A stretch of DNA of 64,000 nt from Paramacrobiotus metropolitanus. Its lineage: Eukaryota > Tardigrada > Eutardigrada > Parachela > Macrobiotidae. The DNA is taken from NCBI RefSeq assembly GCF_019649055.1, contig NW_026570256.1, positions 1-64,000 of the forward strand. Direction: 5' to 3'. A model generated the notes under the pieces. That model was not told where the DNA came from. It saw only the letters and a program-made list of their open reading frames with translations, and made no database searches. The translations under genes and the position numbers were made by a program. Shown here piece by piece: positions 35,640 to 45,793 of the stretch. Position 1 is the first letter of the stretch. The number at the start of each line of letters is the position of its first letter.

Positions 35640-36729
35640 ATGTAAAGGTCACTCGTTAACTCAAGCTTACTAAATCTACAGTGCTGTTATAAGGTAACAG
35701 TAAAAGATCCAAGAAGCGTCCAAAAACTACTGCTCAAGCAACTGATGGTTTAACTGTGGCTGCAGTTGGTTTATATTAGCAAAAATTTGGTTTCCAGATT
35801 TTTCACCGTACTTGCCTTTTGTTTCCTTACAGTCGGTCTGGTTAAGGCTCTTTCTCCTTCGTAAGACTAAACCTTACTGTTTCCGTACATACGTGTAAGG
35901 GAAAACTTTTAACCATCAAGGCACGAAGCATACGGCTGAGTTTCTTAGTACAAATGTTAAGAGAAAAGACAAGTTTTTGTGGAATTTTGGTATGCGTTGA
36001 AGTAAAGGAAAGTTGAGAGGAGACCTATGACAAGAGGTTAGAGCGCAAGCAATAAACAGTAATCCGTCTCGCGACCCGGATAAGAGCCATTATGTTCTTG
36101 TTTTTCTGGGTCAAGCGACGATTTGATTTACCCTGCATCCGTATCTTAGATCCTGAATAAGTCGCGTCAGCGACCTGATTTCTATTGTTTGAGAATTTTG
36201 GTATAATGGCTGTCGTTCTCCTATCCATTTGCCCTGATGCCTAGCTAATATCCCGGATTTGTCGCGACACTGACTAAGATTGCATTGTGTTGCTACCGAC
36301 ATAATCCTGTTTATCTGGGTTACACGTTCTTTTGATTTGGTCTGGTACCTTGATATTTGGGAGCCGGATTCCGTCGCGACTTCCATTGTTTAAAAAACGG
36401 TTTTTCCGGATTCTTACAATAGTTCTCCCTCGGCCCTTTTTACCGAATGGGTCATAAGGAATTTTCCTTGGTAGCTCCACGTATCATACAGCCCAACCCA
36501 CATCGTTAGAGAACCAGTGTCCACCAGACCAAAAACTCTCTGCTTCGGACCACATCAGTCTGGTCAAGGGTAGTGGGAGTTTACAAATCACCTACAGCCA
36601 ATGGCTCCGCACCAGGAAAAATGTTGAGTTCCAAGCCAGAGGATATAAGTCGATTTCTCTAGCACAAAATCAAATCATTCGGACAGTTTTCTTTTACACA
36701 CCACTGGAACTGGATCTTCAGCATCTCCC
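35640..36729. other. Divergent intergenic region between genes B and C with an imperfect duplication
   Basis: No gene. At about 36,060-36,400 two imperfect copies of a ~180-bp segment are visible: both contain CTGGGT(C/T)A, GATTTG and end in a GTCGCG--CGAC or GTCGCGAC palindrome followed by CATTGTTT. Short minus-strand open frames cross it but look like shadows. A likely regulatory region for both flanking genes. Confidence 0.45.
36643..36649 (+). promoter_or_regulatory. TATA-like box of gene C
   Basis: ATATAAG, 81 bp upstream of the gene C ATG. Confidence 0.5.
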
Positions 36730-38023
36730 ATGGCTATTCCTGATTTTCCTGACGAGTTTCCACTGCTTGAAGAGTACACCGGTAAGTTCAAACAGTATGC
36801 ACTGCTAACTTATTTATTTACAAAAGCTGTCAAATTTAATTTTCTAATATTAGCAATGGTGACCTTTCATAGTTAGATTGAGGCTCTTTATAACATGGTT
36901 ATTACTCGAATGCCAAAAGAAAACCTCGGCTTCTTATAGAGATCGCAAATGAATTGTTTTCGGATTGGTTGGCTCTCAACCACTGCCGCAGAATCCGGCG
37001 TTATTCTGGCTACTTCAACCTAGCCTATGCGTTGTGGATTGACCTTGCTCACTACATCCGCCATTATGATGCTCTCGTCTTGTTTCTCCATATCGCTGAA
37101 TTTCTGGTAAGCATCCACTGTATTTCAGCTGTAAATCTTATTCTTCACCTAAATTTGCACTTCTCAATTCTCCTTTGACTTTGGTTTACGATTTATCGCT
37201 AATTTTAAAATTTTCCATGTAGAAACAACTTCACGATTTCTACTATCGGCTCATTGTTCCCACTCCGGATTTGCCTGACGAATTTCCACTACTTGCACAG
37301 TACATTGGTGAGCCACTGAATTTTCGTGAAGATTTCCGTGTTCGTCTAATCCAATACTTATAACATGCTTAACCTTTTAGAGCAAGCCAACGATTTGATT
37401 TCGGACTGGGCTTCACGTACTGAGTTTGACCAGATCCACACCTACTACACTTACTACCAGCGGGCCAAGAATATGTGGTTCGATCTTCAGCGTTACACCC
37501 GCAATGCTGGCGTCCTCCTCTTGTTTCTCCGTCTAACTGATTTTATGGTAAGAACCCTCACCGTTGATGTATTTTTCTGTGCATAGTTTAACTTATATTC
37601 AATGCATGGCGTTTGTAGAAGCGGCTGCACGACTTTTACTACGAACGCATTGCTGGCGCCCCGGACAACTCGCTTGACTCGGGTTTCTTCGAGGGCGATC
37701 CGTCGGATGAAGCTGAAAGCGACGTGGGTGACGAAAACGAAGAAGAAGGTGAACACGTTCTTGCGGATGACACGTTGGAGAGTGAGCCGGCGACTGAAGC
37801 TGAAGAAGGAGAAATCGACGACGCGGTTCCGGAGACCGAAGCCGAAGAGGAACTGGACGACACTCTCCTGGTCGGAGACATTGACTTGGAAGAATACCTG
37901 AACAGCACTGAGCCTGCGGAGACTGTCGTAGGTGGCAACAAACGGAAGCATTCGGAAGACGACGACGACAACGACGAACCGCCTACCAAGAAGCAAGAGA
38001 CTGAGGTGAACACCCAAAACTAA
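36730..38023 (+). CDS. Gene C: spliced protein with a duplicated helical module and acidic tail (291 aa)
   Basis: Five exons: 36,730-36,781, 36,940-37,106, 37,223-37,307, 37,381-37,547 and 37,619-38,023, all GT-AG, open when joined. Exons 1-2 and 3-4 encode two copies of one module. Each starts PDFPDEFPLLEEYTG or PDLPDEFPLLAQYIG, continues (E)IANELFSDW or (E)QANDLISDW, and ends LFLHIAEFL or LFLRLTDFM, followed by K-LHDFYY. Exons 2 and 4 are both exactly 167 nt with the same phases (1, 0), so the duplication copied an exon pair. The tail is Glu/Asp-rich with a KRKHSEDDDD to TKK segment, a likely nuclear signal. No known family. Confidence 0.78.
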
Positions 38024-38283
38024 AATGTCGTAGTGCTTTTCTTTTTATGGTTTTGTTTTTACATACAATACATACCATGGGATAACGGCAGTACAGTTTT
38101 CATACCTCTCATTTGATACCGCATACCGTGGGATAATGGTTACAGTATTAGTGGAATTACAGTGTTGTGGTAATGGTGTAGACTGTTTTCGATGGAGATG
38201 GTTGTTGTTGGAAATAATACAACGTGGTTCTTTTTCGTTAGTTTTTCACGTTCAAACATGTCGAAAAAAAGGCCGAGCGGTTA

Positions 38284-38310
38284 CTTACCGGCGCTGCTAG
38301 CGCCGGTAAG
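38284..38310. promoter_or_regulatory. Perfect palindrome, 12-bp stem, 3-nt loop
   Basis: CTTACCGGCGCT-GCT-AGCGCCGGTAAG. A perfect GC-rich stem in AT-rich surroundings, 178 bp before the PolB start. Candidate operator or replication-related structure. Confidence 0.7.
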
Positions 38311-38427
38311 TATCCACTCGCGCCCACTGGAACGCCCAAAGGTGTGGCTTAAACACTGTTAACCAATTGCATCGCATTACAGAAAACATCAGACCAATAA
38401 GCACACGCTGCAGTAATTCAGCTCGTG

Positions 38428-38434
38428 TATAAAA
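38428..38434 (+). promoter_or_regulatory. TATA box of PolB
   Basis: TATAAAA in GTATAAAACCC, 54 bp upstream of the PolB ATG. Confidence 0.7.
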
Positions 38435-38487
38435 CCCGCGCGGCACGAGATTTTTCTTCATTTTAATCCCTCACATCTGGCGAAAAA

Positions 38488-41400
38488 ATGACTTATGAGT
38501 TGTCTGCATCTGATCATGCGGCTATTGCGGCCATACTCAGTGAGCCGTGGATGGATGTTGATGATGAGCAGCAGCAGCAAGCTAACGATGCGTACCAGTT
38601 AACCGTTGAAGATCAAGCAGCTTTTGATCACATGCTTGCTAATCCCAATGAGTTCAATGAACAGACTCTAGCAACGGCTTTGCTGCATCTGGATCAGGCT
38701 GATCAGTTGAGCCCCGGATCTTTAGCTGCCGCTCTTGCTCTTGCGCAACTGGACGACTGGCAGTATGAAGATCCTCAAGTGCCGCAAGCTGGTGGAAAAG
38801 CGGTCCGTGATGAATCGCTGCCCGATTTCTCAGGTCTATTCCAGTTGGTCAAAGAGTCGGAACGCGTTTTCAAAACATTCAACAGCACTGAACAGAAATA
38901 CCGTGTCCAGATAGCCTCGCTACCGCGAATATTTGCAAAAGAAGAAACCATGCTCATCATGCCGGAAATCTTGCGCGTCATAATGGATTTGTGTTTTAAA
39001 GAATTTGCCCCGACGGACCGCGTTGTTGTGGCTCTTAAATCGGATGGGCTTGAAAGAGCGTTTTATTTAACCATGCGAAAGCTCTCTGACTTTAGCATAC
39101 CCGCTTTTATGCATCGTATTGAGCTTCTGAACTCCGGCCAGAAGTTGGTGATTGACGATTCTTTCACCATACGGATTTGGCGTTCTATCATGCCGGCTGG
39201 TGGATCCTGGTTCCTCAGGCATCAGCACGTTAAGCATGACAGAAATCGTTTCAAGAAATCCATTGTAAGCGTTCGTGTAGGGAATAACTTGTGCTTACCC
39301 GCCGCATTGTTCCTGGGGAAATTTCGCCTGACGCATGACCTTGAAGTTCCGCAGCATAAAAATAAATGGTACAATTATATTCGCGCTAACCGCACTCACA
39401 ACTTGGAAGCGGAGGCCGCCAAGATAATGAATAACTGCGATCTGCAACCCGGCCATTACTGCGACCTTGATGTCTTAGGCGTGCTACAGGAAAATGAATT
39501 TCCCGAGTTTCAAATTAAAGTTATATCGGCCAATCAAGGCGATATGATTATTGCACGGGTACCCGAGCGTAAAACCCATGATATGCAGGAGATTTTTTTG
39601 TTGCTGGACAATGAGCATTTTGACCTGGTCACAACCGCGACAGGCTTTTACTGCTCTCCCTACTTCTGCAATGATTGCGATCGACCGTATCATCATAAAG
39701 AACGTCATCGTTGCGAGGGGAAATGTAGGTCGTGCTACCGCAACAAGAGCGATTGTCTGGTGGACAACCCAATCTCCTGCACTGAATGCAGCCGTCGGTT
39801 CCACAACCAACAGTGTTTCGATATCCATAAGAAGAAAAGGAAAAATGGAAAGAATTATTGCGAGCAAATGTTCATCTGCCAGGCATGCGGTGTTTTTGTA
39901 AATCTTTCCAGTCGTGGCAAAAACGTAAAACACCAGTGCGGAGAAATTTATTGCAACACGTGCAATGGTTTTTTTCTTCAAGCTACGCATTTGTGCTACA
40001 TAAAACCGCTCAAGGCACCGCCACCATGGCAGCAAGAAGAAATGAAATACATTTTCTTCGATTACGAAACCTACAACGATCCAGTGAATGGTCATGTGCC
40101 CACATGCATCGTTGCGCAATATGCTGATGGTTCGGAAGTACGTTTTCCGGAAGATGGTCAGCCGATGAATACGGAAGTTGATGAGGCATTTGGGCGCTGG
40201 CTGTTTCAAGAAAAGCATCGGGGATTTACTATCATAGCACACAATTTTCGTGGCTACGATGGACATTTTGTCCTAAAGTACATGTTGGACAATGGTTTGA
40301 AAGGAGTGGAGGTCATCAAGCGTGGGACGCAGTTGTTGGAATTACGGTACCGCAAACTGGGGATCCGTTCACGTGATACACTCAACTTTCTGGCTTTGAA
40401 GTTGAGCCAGTTACCAAAAGCAGTTGGCTTGGAAATCGAAGTGCAGAAAGGCGACTTCCCACATCGATTTAATAAGCCTGAAAATTGGGATAAAACCGAT
40501 TTGCCCTGGCCCGAGCCGGAACAGTACATGATTGATGGAATGCGAAAAAAGCAAAAAGAAGAATTTCTAAAGTGGCACGCTGAAGCTAAAGCGGCCGCCA
40601 ATGGGGTGTTCAATTTTCGCGAGCAGATGATGACATACTGCTCGAACGATGTTACGGTTTTGCGTGTGTGTGCGCTGAAGTTTATCAGCGATTACCAAGC
40701 TCTGACGTCGCTGAATCCAATGGAAAGCATGACCATGCCTTCGGCCTGCTACCGGTACTGGAGAATGTTTCACCTTCCGAGAACAAAGTTGCCGCGTTAT
40801 CCAGTCACGGACCGCACAGAAACCGACGGACTAGCATTCAAGCCACACAATGGCTGGAATGGGAAAACATGAGCGCAAACGGTCGTATACGACATGGTCG
40901 GAACGGCAAAGAAGTTAAAATTGGGCGATACTTTGTAGACGGTTTTGACAAGGAGACACAAACCGTTTACGAGTATAACGGCTGCGTCTTCCATGGACAT
41001 CCTTTCTGTACTGAAGAAAACGATGTTGTACCATACTCCAAAAAGAAAATGCGCGAAGTTTACGAAGAGTTCCAGGAACGCGAACGCTTCCTTGAAAGTC
41101 AGGGCTACACTGTAGAGGTGAAATGGAGTTGTGAGTGGCTCAAAGAACGACAAGATCCCGATATTGCCGCATTTCTGCTGAATATGAACATTCGTGAGCC
41201 AATGAATCCTCGTGACGCCTTCAAAGGAGGCAGGACGAATGCTAGTCGTTTGTACTACCAAGTGAAGGATGACGAAGAAATTAGGCACTATGACGTTGTT
41301 AGCTTGTACCCATTCGTGAACAAGACTAAGGCATACCCGGTCGGCCATCCTGAAGTAATCGTATCCAATTTCAAGGATGCCAAAGATTATTTTGGACTGG

Positions 41401-42581
41401 TCTACTGCAAAGTAGCGGCTCCGAATCAATGCCTGTATCCAGTCTTACCGGCCACAATAAACGGCAAGCTTATGTTTGTTCTATGCAAAAAATGCGCAAT
41501 GGAAAAAGCGTCAAGCCGTTGTGCGCATACAGACGATGATCGCTGTTTCGAAGGGGTTTGGGCGACACCCGAGCTACATCATGCCATCGATGTGGGGTAT
41601 CGTGTTGTGGAAATGTATGAAGTGTGGCACTGGACGCAGTCTGACACCAAACTCTTTGCGGCATACATGGACAAGTTTTTAAAAGTGAAAATGGAAGCCA
41701 GTGGTTGGCCTGCGTGGTGCGATTCCGATGAAAAGAAAACCAAGTTTATTCAGACGGTTAGAGAACGCGAAGGCATTTCCTTGGATCCTGATGCTATGGT
41801 TTTCGATGCTGGAAAGAAAAGCACTACCAAGATTGTGGTGAACAGTCTTTGGGGTAAAACCGGTCAAAGTTGCGATATGAACTCAACGGAGTTTGTCTAC
41901 GACCCCAAACGGTATTCTGATCTGTGTCGTTCAAAAGCTATTGAAATACATGATGTGTATGGCGTAAGCCCAACGTGTCTAATGGTAACACACTCGAAAG
42001 TGGATGACTACAATGAAGGTAGCAACGGTACGAATGTTGTCATTGCCGCCTTCACCACCAGCCATGCGCGACTTATACTGTTATCCCTCATGGAAAAGTT
42101 GGGCGAGCGCCTCCTGTACTACGACACGGATTCCGTCATATTCATTCACCGACCTGGCGACTGGCTTCCTGATACCGGCAGTATTCTTGGGGACTGGGAT
42201 AACCAGCTAGAAGCTGGCGAGAATCATATCGTCAAATTTGTTTCGTGTGGTCCAAAAGTGTACAGCTACGAAACCAATACGGGGCGCATTGAGTTGAAAG
42301 TGAAAGGGATGATGCAGAACGGATTTACGGAAGATATTCTGGATTGGGACTCGGTCACGAAGGAGCTGACGCGGACTGGAAAAGCCTTGGATTTTAACCA
42401 GCTGAAGCGGTTACTGGATGGTGTGGATGGGCATGTGCAGGTTGTATATCCAGAATACATCAAACGAAATGGAAAAACCCAAGAAATTAATACTGTTCAG
42501 TTGGCTAAAAAATTGAAGCTTGTTTACGACAAGCGCATCATGTTAGATGATTTTACAACGCTGCCTTTTGGCACGCGATAA
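38488..42581 (+). pseudogene. Protein-primed family B DNA polymerase, one frame break
   Basis: The replicative polymerase of the element, expected to start synthesis from a terminal protein. The N-terminal ~380 residues are Gln/Asp-rich and then include an LCLPAALFLG block. A Cys/His-rich zinc region follows (CNDCDRPYHHKERHRC to CNTCNGFF). Exonuclease motifs: FDYETY (Exo I), IIAHNFRGYDGHFVL (Exo II), YCSNDVTVLR (Exo III). Polymerase motifs in the second frame: DVVSLYP (A), KIVVNSLWGKTG (B), YYDTDSVIF (C) and GPKVYSY (KxY). The frame changes near 40,810-40,850, between Exo III and motif A, by the equivalent of one missing base. All catalytic residues are present. No slippery heptamer is obvious at the junction. 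Confidence 0.93.
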
Positions 42582-42584
42582 AAA

Positions 42585-42625
42585 AAAAGAGGGTGGGGAA
42601 AAAATCAATAAAAGAAAGGGGGAAA
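42585..42625. terminator. 3'-end motif shared with the terminal repeats
   Basis: AGAGGGTGGGGAAAAA, then AATAAA, then AAAGAAAGGGGG, right after the PolB stop and just past the stop of the convergent minus block. Almost the same ordered motif forms the inner edge of both terminal repeats, where it also follows a stop codon. Confidence 0.55.
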
Positions 42626-42626
42626 C

Positions 42627-42827
42627 CTAATCTGTTTGCGTCGCTTCGTCGCTCACCATTACATCCAGCACCTCTTTCGTAATTTTTCTTGATTCTTCCA
42701 ACTGCGTACGATTGGCGGACTTGATAAAATAGGAAACAATCTCTAAAGTATTAAAAACTACCAGCAGCATGGTGACCAGTACTGCAAAGAATACTGATGC
42801 TGCTTTTTTAGCTAACGGCTTAACCAT
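42627..42827 (-). CDS. Small single-span membrane protein (66 aa)
   Basis: ATG at 42,827 overlaps the protease stop by 8 nt. Positive residues (KPLAKK) precede one hydrophobic span of about 20 residues (VFFAVLVTMLLVVFNTLEIV). A polar helical tail, RTQLEESRKITKEVLDVMVS, follows. Last gene of the minus-strand structural block. The topology suggests a virion or membrane-associated protein. No family recognised. Confidence 0.6.
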   Translation of the reverse strand: MVKPLAKKAASVFFAVLVTMLLVVFNTLEIVSYFIKSANRTQLEESRKITKEVLDVMVSDEATQTD

Positions 42828-43320
42828 TTCTTATAAGGTCGCGTATAAATGTTGCGTCACGGACTACAGTCCTTAGTCGAAAAAACTTGTTGATGAATTT
42901 ACATACAAATTTATCATTCACACCTTTATGCTTAGTGAGAGCAGACATGACGTCTTTATACGAAAACCCGTAGCAACGTAATAAAACGAAAAACATACAA
43001 TATTGACCACATACAGTACTATCAGCGTTCTGTCGCTCAGTATTCGACATTATAACAAAGTCGTTGTCTATCCATTTTTCAATGTCATCTGAATAGTCGC
43101 CGGGATTTTTTCCGTACGAATCAAAAACTTCTAACGTACCGGGTTTCGTACAATAAAATGCTACCCAGTGTTCACCCGCCGCACCTGACGGTTGAGTGTT
43201 AGATATGTATGCACCTGGAAATTCTTTTGCTGGCAGTGTATCACTGGCAAATACTCCGACAAAAATGTCGCGAACGTTAGGATCTTGCTTTAGCGCTGAA
43301 TCTATTTGTAGGCTGTTCAT
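42820..43320 (-). CDS. Adenain-like cysteine protease (capsid maturation)
   Basis: 166 aa, intact. Catalytic features in order: GVFASDTLP lead-in, GEHWVAFY (His), EVFDSYG (Asp), and VCGQYCMFF (oxyanion Gln and nucleophile Cys, the CGQYC pattern of adenovirus/Polinton proteases). It would process capsid and minor virion proteins. Its ATG overlaps the MCP stop in an ATGA. Confidence 0.93.
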   Translation of the reverse strand: MNSLQIDSALKQDPNVRDIFVGVFASDTLPAKEFPGAYISNTQPSGAAGEHWVAFYCTKPGTLEVFDSYGKNPGDYSDDIEKWIDNDFVIMSNTERQNADSTVCGQYCMFFVLLRCYGFSYKDVMSALTKHKGVNDKFVCKFINKFFRLRTVVRDATFIRDLIRNG

Positions 43321-44662
43321 GGCGCAAAGTCGAAAAGTACTTGGCGATTGTTGTTAATTTCGATAATGTTATCGAAGACCATCATAGCTACGCAAACTAT
43401 ACCTTCAGGTAGCGGTTTTGCAAATTTAACATTGATGTTTAAATTACCTTGCCTTATCAGCGACAACGCTCCTCTGCCCGTATGGCCGCGAGTGAAGTCA
43501 AACCCAAAAATATTGAAACCACCCTTGTTAAATACGGACCTGTCAAATGGTAGTTCGCCATGACCTTCATGCAGCCGCTCTAGAGTATCTAACAACCCTT
43601 CATACCCTTCAATTGACGCACCGTTCTGGAAATCTAAATTGTACCCCCGCGTAGGAAAAAGCTGTCCATCAATTTCAGCACTTAAGTTAGATATGTTGAA
43701 ATGATGAAAATTGAACGGAGTTGACTTAAAATCGCCAACGAATGACCGATTGGGTGACATTGCAAAGAACATTACCTTGGGTAACTGTCCAATAACAATA
43801 TTTGCCCAGGATAGCTGCTGCTGGCCTGATTGCATTGTGGTCTGTCTTAAAGCAACCCGTTCAATGTGATATTTTGCATTAGTTGTGACCAGTTGCTTTG
43901 TCATGGCTGCTAGAAAGTCTGGAGAAGGTTCATACTTTCGAACTTTCAGCTTGGGGTTTCGAATAGCAAAAGCCTTTGGAGCTGCTAGATCATTATCAGT
44001 AAGAAAACAAAGACTAGCCCTGTTTCGTATCAGTTTAATGCTCAACTCTACACCAGGAATTAGTGGTCGGTCTTGCTGGAACAAGTCGCAGTGTAGTTTA
44101 CCAGACAACTGCAACGGACGGAAAGTCTGCAACCATGTTCTTCGCGTTTCGGCACCCTTACTATGAAATGTTGTTGCCCCATTTATCTCATTCATGTATA
44201 ACGGGTCTTTGTCAAGGTCAGTGTCCAACGCAAATCCACACAGGCTCAACTGACTGTTCTGAGCCTGAACAGTGAAACCAGAAGGGATTCAATGTACGCT
44301 CGAATGTGATACAAAGGACTGTTATCGGTTATGTTGCGACCTCCCAATGAAACCGTAACTGACTGAAATAAACTATGCAAAATATTGTTAATTGGTGCAA
44401 GACAGTCTTTTTCTGTTGGAACAGTACCAGCAGAATTAGTAACGTGTAAATCACATGAAAATCTAATGTCAGCTAAACTGATAAGCTCGGTTTGACACGG
44501 TGAAATTGTAAATACAATATCGTTTGAATCGTCAGTTACGGCTTGAGACGGTCCCAAGTCATAGTCATGTGTATTCCACCTTTCCGTTAGCGTAGCTGGA
44601 AGATAAAACAAGTGACTTTCCAACAGCATGGAGGGTTCTGAGCCAGCTTCAATAAGAGCCAT
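43317..44662 (-). pseudogene. Major capsid protein (double jelly-roll hexon type), one frame break
   Basis: ATG at 44,662. The N-terminal part covers about 130 codons (LESHLFYLPATLTERW, TELISLADIRFSCDLHVTNS, SVTVSLGGRNITDNSPLYHI). The frame then changes near 44,255-44,275 by the equivalent of one missing base beside a TTT run, and the remaining ~310 codons carry the rest: FRPLQLSGKLHCDLF, PGVELSIKLIRN, RSFVGDFKSTPFNF, FPTRGYNLDF and GFNIFGFDFTRGHTGRG. The last block is the typical C-terminal hexon signature of Polinton capsids. Combined length of about 450 residues fits the family. Downstream the stop overlaps the protease start. Confidence 0.9.
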
Positions 44663-44664
44663 CG

Positions 44665-45047
44665 TTACAGTTTGTCTTTTATAGCGTCTATTGCGCGTTG
44701 ACGTTTCGTGGTTTTGATTATTCTCTTTCGACGACGACCCTTAATACCCGACCCCTGTTGTTGAGCCGTGTTGCGTAATTTCTCGCTAACACGCTCAACA
44801 GCTTTATCGATTACGGATTCCACAGCTTTGCTGGCCATTGTTTTCATGTGAGGTTGTGCAGTGGCAATTAAATTGTTTATATGTGGTGCAGCTTTGCTGA
44901 ACAAACCCTTGCAAAGCCAATCACGCGACCCCAGAAACTACCACCTTTCATGGGTGCGCCACGATAATATGGCATACCGTACCCATGCTGTTTGGTAAAG
45001 ATCTGGGTGTAGCGGTGCTCGTCAAATTTTAACTCCTGTAGAACCAT
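44665..45047 (-). pseudogene. pVI-like minor virion protein, one frame break
   Basis: ATG at 45,047, two bases after the penton stop. The first frame has HGYGMPYYRGAPMKGGSFWG, then the second frame, from about 44,904, has an amphipathic helix-rich part (ASKAVESVIDKAVERVSEKL) and a basic tail (KGRRRKRIIKTTKRQR). The Gly-rich then amphipathic then basic order between penton and hexon genes is that of the membrane-active minor protein of Polintons and adintoviruses. The frames join near 44,905-44,918 with the offset of one missing base at a GGGTTT run. Confidence 0.75.
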
Positions 45048-45049
45048 TT

Positions 45050-45793
45050 TTAATGCTTCTTTGGTCGAAAGTGTAGTTTAATTACTGATGTACCTGGATG
45101 AAAGAGTACTTCTTTCCCTAAATCATCGCGCATCGCTATTTCTATAGTTTGAAACGTATGGTAGGCTAACGGCATATAATGCGGATTTTCAAAACGAATT
45201 ACTGTCTCTCGAAATGAATTCGCTTGAGTCGATAAGGTGCGTAGTAAAGGCACCATTGAGTCACCTACCAACCCATGTGTAATCACGTCACAATATACAT
45301 GCACGAGACGACTATGCTGTCCCGGATATAACATATGAGTCAGAGCATCTCTGCTGTTATATGTGTACTGGTGTAGTATGCCTAGTGCGCGCGCGTATTC
45401 GGAGCCCGTAAAAGTTAAAGAGAGGCCCGGCGTGATGTTTAACTGAGCTGCTTGACCACTCACTATTATCTGGCCGTAGGTTTTCGAGTCCCTATCATCT
45501 ACGTTTTCCCTCAGCAGTTTGTTAACCGTACGAATTAAATGATTTTCATCCTCAAAAGCATGTAGATCGACGAATCTATGAATTCTAGACGGCATACCGT
45601 CACGCGAGACAGCAATGGATAATCCGGTATTAAACTTTATCCGCATAGGCGGTAGAATAATTTCCGAAAGACCTACTTCCCACGCACCGTCTAAATCTAT
45701 GGGTCTAGCGAGAAGCGTTGTAAATTTACCAGGGCAGTTATCAGAGTATAACCCCTCTGACGCCGAAGACGGCAATGTCATGTAAAAACTCAT
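45050..45793 (-). CDS. Minor capsid (penton) protein, single jelly-roll
   Basis: True ATG at 45,793, whose ATGA overlaps the integrase stop; an upstream TTG extension is not needed. 247 aa, intact. Family blocks: SFYMTLPSSAS near the start, PIDLDGAWEVGLSEI, and HVYCDVITHGLVGDSMVPLL, where a YCD--- --VGDS--PLL pattern is characteristic of Polinton pentons. It would form the five-fold vertices of the virion. Followed after two bases by the pVI-like gene. Confidence 0.9.
   Translation of the reverse strand: MSFYMTLPSSASEGLYSDNCPGKFTTLLARPIDLDGAWEVGLSEIILPPMRIKFNTGLSIAVSRDGMPSRIHRFVDLHAFEDENHLIRTVNKLLRENVDDRDSKTYGQIIVSGQAAQLNITPGLSLTFTGSEYARALGILHQYTYNSRDALTHMLYPGQHSRLVHVYCDVITHGLVGDSMVPLLRTLSTQANSFRETVIRFENPHYMPLAYHTFQTIEIAMRDDLGKEVLFHPGTSVIKLHFRPKKH

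Larger units (their letters stand above)
38024..38487. promoter_or_regulatory. PolB upstream region with hairpin
   Basis: Contains two copies of CATACC(A/G)TGGGATAA(C/T)GG about 50 bp apart (near 38,070 and 38,121), a perfect 12-bp-stem hairpin at 38,284-38,310, and the PolB TATA box at 38,428. No gene. Confidence 0.55.

Noticed and set aside
40800-40870. Programmed ribosomal frameshift in PolB
   Set aside because: No slippery heptamer or obvious downstream pseudoknot; the same one-base offset occurs in four other genes, which fits deletion or consensus error better.
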